A DNA stretch of 37,487 nt from Lachnospiraceae bacterium UBA7054 (GCA_002492725.1 DLAF01000047.1:1-37487); one strand, 5' to 3'; counted from the first letter of the stretch, positions 25,616 to 31,695 are shown. Program-made: numbers and translations. The notes: a model not told the origin generated them from the sequence alone.

Positions 25616-25795
25616 TTAGTTATCAGACAACGTATTGGCGTGCTCCTGTTCATAAATTTTCAAAATCCTGCGTGCCAGACATTTTCCATAAAGCTCCCGA
25701 AAGTCGGCATCACCTACATAGAAACTATATACCTTATATGTCACGCCTTTGATTTTCTTTTCCATATAATTGTGCATCTTTTTACGTGCCTGCAT
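25616..25795 (-). CDS. 59-residue basic protein of unknown function
   Basis: The ATG at 25795 has AAGGAGGG eight bases upstream, one of the best ribosome sites of the region, and the frame runs 59 codons to TAA at 25616. The protein is basic and aromatic (MQARKKMHNYMEKKIKGVTY, then YVGDADFRELYGKCLARRIL). I recognise no family. It converges with the small gene ending at 25593, leaving 22 bp between stops. Confidence 0.65.
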   Translation of the reverse strand: MQARKKMHNYMEKKIKGVTYKVYSFYVGDADFRELYGKCLARRILKIYEQEHANTLSDN

Positions 25796-25819
25796 TCTAT
25801 TTCCCTCCTTTTTGTTTTT

Positions 25820-25839
25820 CTGCTCAGACGTTTGAGCAG
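25820..25839. repeat. Palindrome copy a of the GCTCAGACGT family
   Basis: CTGCTCAGACGTTTGAGCAG, seven-base arms, upstream of the 59-residue gene. Related copies are at 30103, 33115 and 35290. Confidence 0.65.
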
Positions 25840-25938
25840 ACTGCCTATAATAACCTTTTCTAAAAAGTCTATTCGACTATAACCAGAATACCATATAAAA
25901 ATTTGAAACGCATCTTTTCAATCACACTCTGCATCCCC

Positions 25939-25972
25939 TCTGTCTGTTCCTAGATTTGGAGCCAGAGGCAGG
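25939..25972. repeat. Dispersed repeat copy A
   Basis: Contains TGTTCCTAGATTTGGAGCCA then GAGGCAGG. A near copy is at 26580-26611 and a partial one near 26701. The stretch from 25,840 to 26,109 shows no gene. Confidence 0.6.
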
Positions 25973-26109
25973 AAATAGATTTATGGTTTTGGGGATAAAT
26001 GTATGGGGAAAATCTCAGGAAACCAGAGATCTGTTGTCTTTTGGAATGTTCATTCCCACATTGCTGACCTTTCAGGAATTTAATTCTTTCCTTAATATTT
26101 TTGAAAGAC

Positions 26110-26138
26110 TTGTCATTAGATTAACTATATAATATAAT
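26110..26138 (+). promoter_or_regulatory. Promoter of the small toxin-like gene
   Basis: TTGTCA (26110-26115), 17-bp spacer, perfect TATAAT (26133-26138); start expected near 26145. Confidence 0.75.
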
Positions 26139-26223
26139 AATTATGCGCTCCAAAACGGGTAAGCGGTTCGCCTTTTGCCAGATGATTCATCTGAGAACTT
26201 CCATAACCAGAGGAGGTATGTCA

Positions 26224-26250
26224 ATGGAAAATCTACGAAAGGGTACTTAG
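26224..26250 (+). CDS. Eight-residue upstream ORF of the toxin mRNA
   Basis: AGGAGG (26211-26216) sits seven bases before ATG; the frame MENLRKGT ends TAG five bases before the toxin ATG. The toxin itself has only AAAGGG within this mini-ORF, so its translation is probably coupled to it. Confidence 0.5.
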   Translation: MENLRKGT

Positions 26251-26255
26251 TACAT

Positions 26256-26393
26256 ATGAGATTCGACGTGCTTGTAGGGATTGTCGGTATTGCTGTAACA
26301 CTCATTAGTATATTAACTACTGGTATCAGCATATGGCAAAACCGCAAGAATAGAGAAAATCAAAAAAGCAACCGCCCTCGACCAAAGGAATAG
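26256..26393 (+). CDS. Small hydrophobic peptide, probable type I toxin
   Basis: The peptide has 45 residues: a short N-terminus (MRFD), one membrane helix (VLVGIVGIAVTLISILTTGI) and a strongly basic tail (WQNRKNRENQKSNRPRPKE). This is the layout of type I toxins and holin-like small membrane toxins. The 3' end of the gene forms the left arm of its own terminator, and a promoter on the opposite strand points into it, as in known Gram-positive type I systems. The mRNA is predicted to run 26145 to about 26403. Toxicity is inferred, not shown. Confidence 0.65.
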   Translation: MRFDVLVGIVGIAVTLISILTTGISIWQNRKNRENQKSNRPRPKE

Positions 26394-26456
26394 GTTGCTT
26401 TTTGATAAGTAACTGATAATCAAGGCGAACCGTTTGCTTTACGGAGCGCTCTTTGT
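26355..26456 (-). ncRNA. Probable antisense antitoxin RNA
   Basis: Promoter on the minus strand: TTGCAA (26486-26491), 17-bp spacer, TATAAT (26463-26468). The predicted RNA starts near 26456, runs into the shared hairpin at 26362-26403 and ends in TTTTTTGATTTT, giving about 100 nt complementary to the toxin mRNA 3' end. Confidence 0.6.
26362..26403. terminator. Bidirectional terminator shared by toxin mRNA and antisense RNA
   Basis: AAAAAAGCAACC (26362-26373) pairs with GGTTGCTTTTT (26393-26403); T-runs follow on both strands. The toxin stop codon lies within the stem. Confidence 0.8.
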
Positions 26457-26462
26457 ATGACT

Positions 26463-26491
26463 ATTATAATGCGTATTAAATGGGTTTGCAA
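26463..26491 (-). promoter_or_regulatory. Promoter of the antisense RNA
   Basis: TTGCAA, 17-bp spacer, TATAAT on the minus strand. A second TTGCAA (26502-26507) makes an AT-rich dyad around the -35. Confidence 0.7.
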
Positions 26492-26579
26492 TAAAAATTT
26501 TTGCAAGGTAATTTTATCTCCTGCCATGTATGGGCGGGTTTCTCCAGCGTAAGCCAGTACCTTCCCGGCGCCACTGTGC

Positions 26580-26611
26580 CTGCCTATTCCTAGATTCGGA
26601 GCCGGAGGCAG
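26580..26611. repeat. Dispersed repeat copy B
   Basis: Contains TGCCTATTCCTAGATTCGGA then GCCGGAGGCAG, about 85% like copy A at 25939-25972. Outer CTGCC/GGCAG can form a hairpin. Confidence 0.6.
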
Positions 26612-26640
26612 TAACCCAGCCATCATTGCCCCTGCAATGA

Positions 26641-26773
26641 CCTGGCCTTGGGTTTTTGCCGCCCCAATGTTATAATGCTGCGGCCGGATGGTGCGGGGAT
26701 CTGTCTATTCCTGAGTTCTTCCGCCATCGGCAAAACCTTTGCCACATTGGGGCGGCGGAAAGTCAAGGCTGGC
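26641..26773. repeat. Imperfect inverted repeat, about 30-bp arms
   Basis: A perfect core GCCGCCCCAATGT (26658-26670) faces ACATTGGGGCGGC (26744-26756), and similarity extends outward (CCTGGCCTTGGG versus AAGGCTGG). The 73-bp interior holds TATAAT at 26671. No convincing gene was found in 26,404-26,873; it may be a non-autonomous mobile remnant or a structured RNA. Confidence 0.55.
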
Positions 26774-26873
26774 GGCGGCATGGGAAAGACTTCCTGCATT
26801 TCATTACTTTTCAAAATAAAAAAGATGTATGGTTTTCATATGCCCCATACACCCCTGTACTGCTATATTGCCG

Positions 26874-27026
26874 TTAAAATCCCTCTTCATAAGCAGCCAT
26901 AAGTATGCCTATCGTTCCCATAATCTTAATTCCCATTTGAAGCGATACCGTCCGCCCCTTTGCCTCATCCATCAGCAGCACATCCGCTTTCATTTCATCA
27001 GTCAGGATAATGGCTTCACTCTCTCC
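26874..27026 (-). pseudogene. C-terminal remnant of a PIN/DUF3368-type toxin
   Basis: In the frame after the antitoxin, the minus strand reads ESEAIILTDEMKADVLLMDE then AKGRTVSLQMGIKIMGTIGI and LMAAYEEGF before TAA. This matches the C-terminal half of DUF3368 PIN-like toxins (GEAEAI..A, LLLMDD..GR..A...G....GT.G.L). No start codon or N-terminal half is present, and the remnant overlaps the antitoxin's last codons, as if a deletion joined the two genes. Confidence 0.6.
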
Positions 27027-27301
27027 CTCTTTTTCATCTGCCTAAAAATCTCCAGTTCTGTATCAAGTTCATCCATTGTCGCATCTAAATACGAATACCC
27101 CAGCTTATCATAAATATCAATTAACTCAGATTTCCTGATTCCCAAAATCTCAGCAGCGTTTCCATGTGAAATGGTCTGATTTAATATATATGGATACAGC
27201 AAAAGCGCATTTCTGACAAGCTCCGTTTCTGCGTTCACAGGTGCCAGATATTTCGACATTCCTACTGGGACATTTATTGTTACAGATTCTGTTGTTACCA
27301 T
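27002..27301 (-). CDS. UPF0175-family antitoxin-like protein
   Basis: The 99-residue protein has the family core ALLLYPYILNQTISHGNAAE then ILGIRKSELIDIYDKLGYSY, a ribbon/helix-type DNA-binding region found in antitoxins next to PIN toxins. The ATG at 27301 has AGGAAGG eleven bases upstream; a GTG at 27310 is an alternative. Its cognate toxin survives only as a fragment immediately downstream, so it is probably an orphan antitoxin. Confidence 0.78.
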   Translation of the reverse strand: MVTTESVTINVPVGMSKYLAPVNAETELVRNALLLYPYILNQTISHGNAAEILGIRKSELIDIYDKLGYSYLDATMDELDTELEIFRQMKKRERVKPLS

Positions 27302-27381
27302 ATGATCCACATCCTTCCTGTCAATTTTATATGAAAACTCTTATTTATATTATACAAACTTTCCCGCCAAAATACAATCTG

Positions 27382-27660
27382 TTCCCATGTTTTATGGGAA
27401 GGCGCGGATAAGTGGATAACATGCGGATCACCGGCACTGATCGGGAGGGGAAAACAGTGGCGGTATTTTATCTCCGTATATCTGCCGCTTTCCGGCAGAT
27501 CGTCAGGACCCGGAGGGCAAGGAGCAAAGCGACGCAGTAAGGGCCCCGAAGGAATGTAAATGAGTGAGCGGGTGAGGTGCCTGCAGGTGCCGAAGGTCTG
27601 TCAGCTATGCTGACCGAACAGAGCGAAAGCGGCGTGAGTAAGACCCCCTTATCCTGTTTC
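27382..27660. other. Candidate origin of transfer (oriT)
   Basis: A GC-rich, gene-free block with several hairpins: TCCCAT/ATGGGA (about 27384-27399), ATCTGCCG/CGGCAGAT (27480-27500), GTCAGC/GCTGAC (27600-27614). At 27650-27657 TATCCTGT resembles the nick consensus of MOBP relaxases (YATCCTG|Y, as in RP4, R64 and Ti). It lies upstream of the AT-rich triple repeat. No relaxase gene is in view. Assignment is by motif only. Confidence 0.4.
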
Positions 27661-27732
27661 CCATATTTTTAAGGAGTAGCGTAAGCCGTGCGACGAAAAA
27701 GTCTCCAACCGCTTCAAAAATGGGCGTCCAGG

Positions 27733-27878
27733 ATTTTTCCAAAGTGCCCGTTTTTGGGATGATTTATTTTTCCATTTCTTCCATATTGGAAAAATAATTC
27801 AAAAAACGCTCATATATGAGTCTAAAAAAATGGCTATTTTTCCAAAGTAACAGGGTGTTTTTACTCACATGGAAAAAT
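27733..27878. repeat. Covarying repeat unit 1
   Basis: The 9-nt word ATTTTTCCA occurs at 27733, 27766 and 27836, and its complement TGGAAAAAT at 27787 and 27870 (offsets 0, 33, 54, 103, 137). Conserved text between words includes CATATATGAGTCTAAAAAAA, then TGGCT, then AAAGTAACAGGGTGTTTTTA, then CTCAC. The last two words can close a hairpin around AGTAA/TTACT. Confidence 0.85.
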
Positions 27879-27936
27879 AATTGCCACGGCGTATACGGCA
27901 TAAAAACCCCGGCTGTTTTATATATTGGTGTTTGGG

Positions 27937-28082
27937 ATTTTATGAAAGTGGCTGTTTTTGATGTGATTTATTTTATTAAAATTATTAAAAATATAAAATG
28001 CCTTCTAAAACGTTCATATATGAGTCTAAAAAAATGGCTATTTTATGAAAGTAACAGGGTGTTTTTACTCACGTCATAAAAT
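27937..28082. repeat. Covarying repeat unit 2
   Basis: Same length and offsets as unit 1, but the word is ATTTTATGA (27937, 28040; near copy ATTTTATTA at 27970) with complement TCATAAAAT (28074; near copy at 27991). The flanking conserved text is nearly identical to unit 1. Confidence 0.85.
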
Positions 28083-28133
28083 AATTACCGCGGTATTTGT
28101 GTTTGCTTTATCGTTCTTATGTAAGCGCTTTAT

Positions 28134-28279
28134 GAATTTCAAAAGCGGCTGTTTTTGGGGCGGCTTGAATTTCAAAATTTTCAATCGTTGAAAAATAATT
28201 AAGAAATGCCTGATATATGAATATAAAAAAATGGCTGTTTTTCAAAAGTAACAGGGTATATTTACTCACGTTGAAATAT
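28134..28279. repeat. Covarying repeat unit 3
   Basis: Same offsets; words are GAATTTCAA (28134, 28167) and GTTTTTCAA (28237), complements TTGAAAAAT (28188) and TTGAAATAT (28271). Conserved text has a few changes (GGGTATATTTACTCAC). From here to 28,450 no gene is seen. Confidence 0.8.
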
Positions 28280-28450
28280 AATCGCCGTTTGTTATTTCGT
28301 ATTTGTTATCACCATGTAAACGTTTTTTTGTTTGCTTCTCCAGTTTATTCCTTCCGGCGCATGTAAAGCCCATCTGCCGCAGGAAAAAAGAAAAAAGTAA
28401 CAATCCTGCCACTCTGTTATTCCATGGCCGGACTGTTACGAAAAGAATAT

Positions 28451-28490
28451 GCCGTCCCCGGCAGCCTGTAAAAAGGCTGCCAAGGACGGC
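28451..28490 (-). terminator. Two-tier hairpin terminator after radC
   Basis: GCCGTCC and GGCAGCC pair with GGCTGCC and GGACGGC around an A-rich loop (28451-28490), 29 bp past the radC stop. A T-containing tail (ATATTCTTTT) follows on the minus strand. Confidence 0.65.
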
Positions 28491-28519
28491 TTTCAATCAC
28501 ACTGTTTGTTTTTTGTGCC

Positions 28520-28990
28520 TCAGAGGATCTGCTGCTCGCAGAAACTTAAGTAGCTTCCTCCGGCGCCGATGATGATGTGGTCGGCCAGCGGGATCCCGAT
28601 CAGTTCGCCTGCACCTTTGACGCGCTCCGTCAGCCGCAGATCCTCCTCGCTGGGGAGGGCGCTACCGGAAGGGTGGTTGTGGAACAGCACGATCTTTACG
28701 GCGCCGATAGCTAAGGCGCGGATATAGATCTCACGCGGGGAAGCAACGCTTAAGTTTACTGTCCCTTTAGAGACCATGAAGATCCCCATAACATGGCAGA
28801 CACAATCGAGTGCGAGCATGTAGACATACTCCTCGGCCATCCTGTCAAGCGTTAAGAGGTCTTTTGCCATTTCCGCGATCTCGGTCGGGTTATTCATCCG
28901 CTCCGCCCCTTCATACGCCACGCCCCTTTCCTTTACGAGCGCCACGCGCCCGCTGTCTGAAAGGTGCATATCATAGAAATTTACCACCAT
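28520..28990 (-). CDS. RadC-like JAB-domain protein
   Basis: The 156-residue protein is the MPN/JAB domain of the RadC family without the N-terminal helix-hairpin-helix of chromosomal RadC. The metal-binding JAMM set is visible: Glu near residue 53-54 in MAEEYVYMLALD, HNHPSGSALPSEEDLRLT (His104, His106, Asp117) and then DHIIIGAGGSYLSF. A GGGAGGG site precedes the ATG. Short RadC proteins are common on conjugative elements; they are often annotated as DNA-repair proteins but the biochemical role is not settled. Confidence 0.9.
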   Translation of the reverse strand: MVVNFYDMHLSDSGRVALVKERGVAYEGAERMNNPTEIAEMAKDLLTLDRMAEEYVYMLALDCVCHVMGIFMVSKGTVNLSVASPREIYIRALAIGAVKIVLFHNHPSGSALPSEEDLRLTERVKGAGELIGIPLADHIIIGAGGSYLSFCEQQIL

Positions 28991-29061
28991 GTATCATCCC
29001 TCCCTTCTGCATGGACGGATCCTGCCCGTCTCTGATCTGTGTATCTGCCGTTACGGAAAAA

Positions 29062-29079
29062 GGGCGGGAATCCCCGCCC
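29062..29079 (-). terminator. Intrinsic terminator upstream of radC
   Basis: GGGCGGG-GATT-CCCGCCC followed by TTTTT on the minus strand, 70 bp upstream of radC. A second hairpin CCCCGC/GCGGGG lies beside it. radC would need its own promoter or read-through. Confidence 0.65.
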
Positions 29080-29210
29080 CATGCACCCCGCGGTGAAGCG
29101 GGGCGCGATACCGCAATGGCATCCGGTTTCATAATTATATCCGGCGCCGCAAGGCGCTTTCCACAGATCTGTCAGGCACCTCCCTCACGTGGGATCATTG
29201 CAGGAAAAGA

Positions 29211-29236
29211 GCCGGCCTGCATTTCTGCAGACCGGC
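29211..29236 (-). terminator. Hairpin after the secreted protein gene
   Basis: GCCGGCCTGCA (29211-29221) pairs with TGCAGACCGGC (29226-29236), one G-T pair; CTCTTTTCC follows on the minus strand. Confidence 0.6.
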
Positions 29237-29287
29237 CGGATGTCTGTCCTATGGTTACTCAGCCGTCGCTTCAACGACCGGCTTTTC

Positions 29288-29950
29288 TTATTTCGCAGCC
29301 TTTGCAGCCGCCTCAGCCTCGACGTCGATAATTATGGAATCGTTTATCGAAACGTAGGAAATTCCCAAAACATCGTATATATATGTTCGGTCTACCGGTG
29401 CGCCAATGGTCAGATCCTTAGAATTAGCCACTTCAAAATCAATCGCCCATTTTTTATCATCGCGTTTCTTGAGCGCAATCTTGGTGCAGGGAACGCTCTT
29501 TTTGTCTGCGTCCATCAAACGAAATTCGTAGGTAATCGAGCCCTTGTGGGTAATTTTGTAAGTGCCTGCGCTGGGCTTAGCCAGAGCCTTGAAACTCTCT
29601 TTGCCTGCTGACGCCTCCGTCCCTGCTACCTTGGGAGCGGGCGCGCTGTAGGAAGCGCTCCCGGAATTGCCAGATCCTGCGTCATAGGAGCCAGAGTCTG
29701 AGCTGTAGGAACCGCCACCACCAGAACTTTCACTGGATGAGCCGGAACCTGAACCAGAGCCAGAGCTGGAGCCTGAGCTGCCAGAACTTCCGTCATCGCC
29801 ACCGATAGTCGTTCCACCGACGTAGTCGTTGTTAGGATTCTCGGGACGATAGCATCCGTCATCCGCTGCGAATACAGTCAGGTTGCTGCCGATTACCATT
29901 GCGAGCGCCAGCATGAGCGCAAGCACGCTTTTGAATGTCTTTTTCTTCAT
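29288..29950 (-). CDS. Secreted Ser/Gly-rich protein of the element
   Basis: The 220-residue precursor has a Sec signal peptide (KKKTFKSVLALMLALAMVIG, cleavage after VFA). The mature part starts with about 75 residues that are almost only Gly, Ser, Asp and Tyr, a flexible linker, followed by a basic beta-rich domain of about 100 residues (GTYKITHKGSITYEFRLMDA and onward). AAGGAG precedes the ATG. No sortase LPxTG or membrane anchor is seen at the C-terminus (EAEAAAKAAK). A surface or conjugation-related adhesin-like role is possible, but nothing in the sequence proves it. Confidence 0.8.
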   Translation of the reverse strand: MKKKTFKSVLALMLALAMVIGSNLTVFAADDGCYRPENPNNDYVGGTTIGGDDGSSGSSGSSSGSGSGSGSSSESSGGGGSYSSDSGSYDAGSGNSGSASYSAPAPKVAGTEASAGKESFKALAKPSAGTYKITHKGSITYEFRLMDADKKSVPCTKIALKKRDDKKWAIDFEVANSKDLTIGAPVDRTYIYDVLGISYVSINDSIIIDVEAEAAAKAAK

Positions 29951-30088
29951 AGTCTTTTTCTCCTTTCAAACTGCCTGAATGGTTTTTTCGTTAGTTTATG
30001 CCGGACAGGGCGGATGGTTCCGCAGGCCGCCTTATCCTTCCTATCCAGAACCGACGCGGGTACGCGCCGCCTGCCTGCCGCGCCCTGT

Positions 30089-30130
30089 TCACGGCGGCCT
30101 TTGCTCAGACGTCTGAGCTGTCTTCCTCAT
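30089..30130 (-). CDS. 13-codon ORF with very strong ribosome site, carries palindrome copy b
   Basis: AAGGAGG (30140-30146) stands nine bases before ATG; the frame reads MRKTAQTSEQRPP then TGA. Codons 4-10 are the palindrome GCTCAGACGTCTGAGC (30103-30118). It could be a leader peptide for the secreted protein gene 138 bp downstream or the stub of a lost gene. Confidence 0.4.
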   Translation of the reverse strand: MRKTAQTSEQRPP

Positions 30131-30208
30131 TTTCCGTCACCTCCTTCCCGTTTTCTGTTTATCAGGCACGCCCCGCGCCTGCCGGTTTTATCGGGAGAGG
30201 GAGCCGCA

Positions 30209-31112
30209 CTACCATAACTTGTCGTGGATATTCTTAAGCGTCATGTTGCCGCTCCTTATCGCATCTGTCTGCGCATTGATCACTGACTGTGTGCCGGCCT
30301 GCATGAACAGGCCTGCCATATTAAGCACATTCGCGTATTTCATCTGCTGCGCGATCTGTGCCTGGTTCAGCGTCTGCTGCTTTAGGCTGTTGTTGATCTC
30401 CTCCTGCCGTCTTGCCGCCTCTTTCTTTTCCTTGGTCGCTTCATAAAGGTTCACCATCTCCTTTATGGTTTCCGCCTGATAATTTTCCACCACGTCTAAG
30501 AAGTATTCCACCGCATTCAGAGAGTAGTAGCTGGCAGGATACCACGAAGAGGTATTCCCGAAGAGTTCTTTTTTCAGGCCGGCAAGCTGTGCCGCCGTCT
30601 CATCATACTGTGCCTGCAGCTGTGCGTTGTGTTCGTTGATGGCGATATTGTGCTGTTCCACCTGCTCATTCTTTTTGCCGACCACATACCTGATGGCAAA
30701 GAACGCCGCCACCGCCGCAGGGATGAAGATGACCCAGAAGCTGAGGCGCCCCATCCAGCCCAGAAGCGGCAGGAACCCGAATAATACGGTCACGGCTGCC
30801 CAGAATTTTTTTCCCGCGCCTGTTCTTCATCCATGCGCGGACCGCAAGGGCAAAGGGCACCAGGAACCATAAGAACATGAAAGGCGCCCCCGAGACCACG
30901 CCGGTTATGAGATAAAACAGCGTAGCCGCCGCGCCGATGATCACCGCCACATACTTTGTGCGGTTCTGGAAGCCTTCCGTGGAGATGCCTGTTTCTTCTT
31001 TCCTGTAAGCGTCCACGATGCGCACCTGCTCATTCTGTACGGCGACTATCTTTGTGATGAGGTTGTTTACATACCTGAGCCCCTCCAACAGTTCTTCCCT
31101 TGTCTTTTCCAT
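30209..31112 (-). pseudogene. Membrane/coiled-coil protein gene split by a frameshift
   Basis: The N-terminal part starts at the ATG at 31112 (AGGAGAAAAGG upstream): MEKTREELLEGLRYVNNLIT, then a pair of hydrophobic helices (YVAVIIGAAATLFYLITGVV). After RAWMKNRRG the continuation is in another frame: GKKFWAAVTVLFGFLPLLGW, another helix, then a long coiled coil (KNEQVEQHNIAINEHNAQLQ) to the TAA at 30209. The break is a run of seven A (minus strand, 30806-30812); losing one A joins the frames into one protein of about 300 residues. It may be a mutation, a sequencing error or programmed slippage. Confidence 0.7.
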
Positions 31113-31440
31113 CCTTTTCTCCTCCTCGAATGTAAGTTCTGCACGGCATGCCGGCTGCGGACCGCCGCTGCTTATCAGACACATCCGGGCTTATCCCGGT
31201 TTTATATTCCCGGAAAAATCCGTAAAAAAAACCGGCCTGCAAAACAGGCCGTCCGTAAAGGCGCCCTGTGTCCTGTACTTCCTGCCTCCCGCGGCAGGCT
31301 GTCCCCTGACAGTTACCCCGCAGGGGAACGGAGACCTCTCGCTCCCCACGGGTGATTGCACTGTCGGGACGAACAAAAAGACGGCGCAGGGTTTCATCGT
31401 CCCACACCGTCATAAAGTACAGCACACGAACCCAAATCAC
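31030..31440 (-). CDS. Doubtful leader ORF in the antisense-controlled transcript
   Basis: A GTG at 31440 has AAGGA six bases upstream and opens a 136-codon frame (IWVRVLYFMTVWDDETLRRL at its start). It runs through a terminator hairpin and overlaps the next gene by 83 bp in another frame, which argues against a real long protein. A short translated leader remains possible. Confidence 0.2.
   Translation of the reverse strand: MIWVRVLYFMTVWDDETLRRLFVRPDSAITRGEREVSVPLRGNCQGTACRGRQEVQDTGRLYGRPVLQAGFFYGFFREYKTGISPDVSDKQRRSAAGMPCRTYIRGGEKDGKDKGRTVGGAQVCKQPHHKDSRRTE
31233..31251 (-). terminator. Intrinsic terminator in the leader of the membrane protein gene
   Basis: CGGCCTG-TTTTG-CAGGCCG on the minus strand followed by an eight-T run. 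It lies 340 nt after the minus-strand promoter and 120 bp before the membrane-protein start, so read-through must occur for that gene to be expressed. Confidence 0.75.
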
Positions 31441-31452
31441 CAGAGTTCCTTA

Positions 31453-31481
31453 TTGATTAAAAGGGTAATCTCCTGTAAAAT
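31453..31481 (+). promoter_or_regulatory. Promoter of a plus-strand small RNA
   Basis: TTGATT (31453-31458), 17-bp spacer, TAAAAT (31476-31481); it points against all genes of the operon. Confidence 0.6.
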
Positions 31482-31487
31482 AGGTAT

Positions 31488-31575
31488 TGGCGCATAGTAT
31501 TATGCTGTGTATAGGAGGTAGTGGCTCCTGCATAGGGACGTAGGAAATTGGCGTTTCCTGCGTCCTGCCTTTTTT
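31488..31575 (+). ncRNA. Probable antisense small RNA, about 88 nt
   Basis: Bounded by the promoter at 31453-31481 and a terminator (stem 31536-31565, 12 bp with one G-T pair, then TTTTTT at 31570-31575). Internal hairpins GCATAGTATTATGC and GGAG/CTCC are visible. It is fully complementary to the first 100 nt of the opposite transcript that starts near 31587. Confidence 0.6.
31536..31575 (+). terminator. Terminator of the antisense small RNA
   Basis: GGACGTAGGAAA pairs with TTTCCTGCGTCC around TTGGCG; a six-T run follows. Confidence 0.75.
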
Positions 31576-31593
31576 ATTCGTCTCGTATTTATT

Positions 31594-31622
31594 ATTGTAC
31601 CGCACACTTATGTATTTTTCAA
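31594..31622 (-). promoter_or_regulatory. Sigma-A promoter of the downstream part of the operon
   Basis: Minus strand TTGAAA (31617-31622), 17-bp spacer, TACAAT (31594-31599); start near 31587. It would drive the frameshifted membrane protein and genes beyond. Confidence 0.65.
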
Positions 31623-31695
31623 GCATAAATGGCATATGCCACGGGCGGGGCACGGCATACCGCCGCCGTCCCCTTTCCCATGCGCGGCACGTCCC

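Larger units (their letters stand above)
26145..26449. repeat. Inverted repeat flanking the toxin/antisense cassette
   Basis: Left arm GCGCTCC (26145-26151) and CGGTTCGCCTT (26164-26174); right arm AAGGCGAACCG (26422-26432) and GGAGCGC (26443-26449) in inverse order. Both predicted RNAs therefore begin with nearly the same sequence. Confidence 0.65.

Noticed and set aside
26420..26902. Several 60-80 codon frames on both strands
   Set aside because: They follow repeats and inverted repeats, lack ribosome sites and conflict with each other.
27816..28079. Protein-coding reading of the triple repeat (MSLKKWLF(F/Y).SNRV(F/Y)LLT)
   Set aside because: The phrase is encoded in all three units and some changes are conservative, but there is no ribosome site, the frames end or diverge at once, and the word matching extends outside the frame. 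A structural reading explains more. Not fully excluded.
27733..28279. CRISPR array
   Set aside because: Three units of about 200 bp with long conserved text and internal inverted words do not fit 25-40 bp repeats with unrelated spacers, and there are no cas genes.
28303..28572. 89-codon plus-strand frame
   Set aside because: It crosses the radC terminator and the 3' end of radC on the other strand and has no ribosome site.
31450..31653. 67-codon minus-strand frame starting MPRPWHMPFM
   Set aside because: No ribosome site, it starts upstream of the promoter at 31594-31622, and the stretch is better explained by the opposed RNAs.
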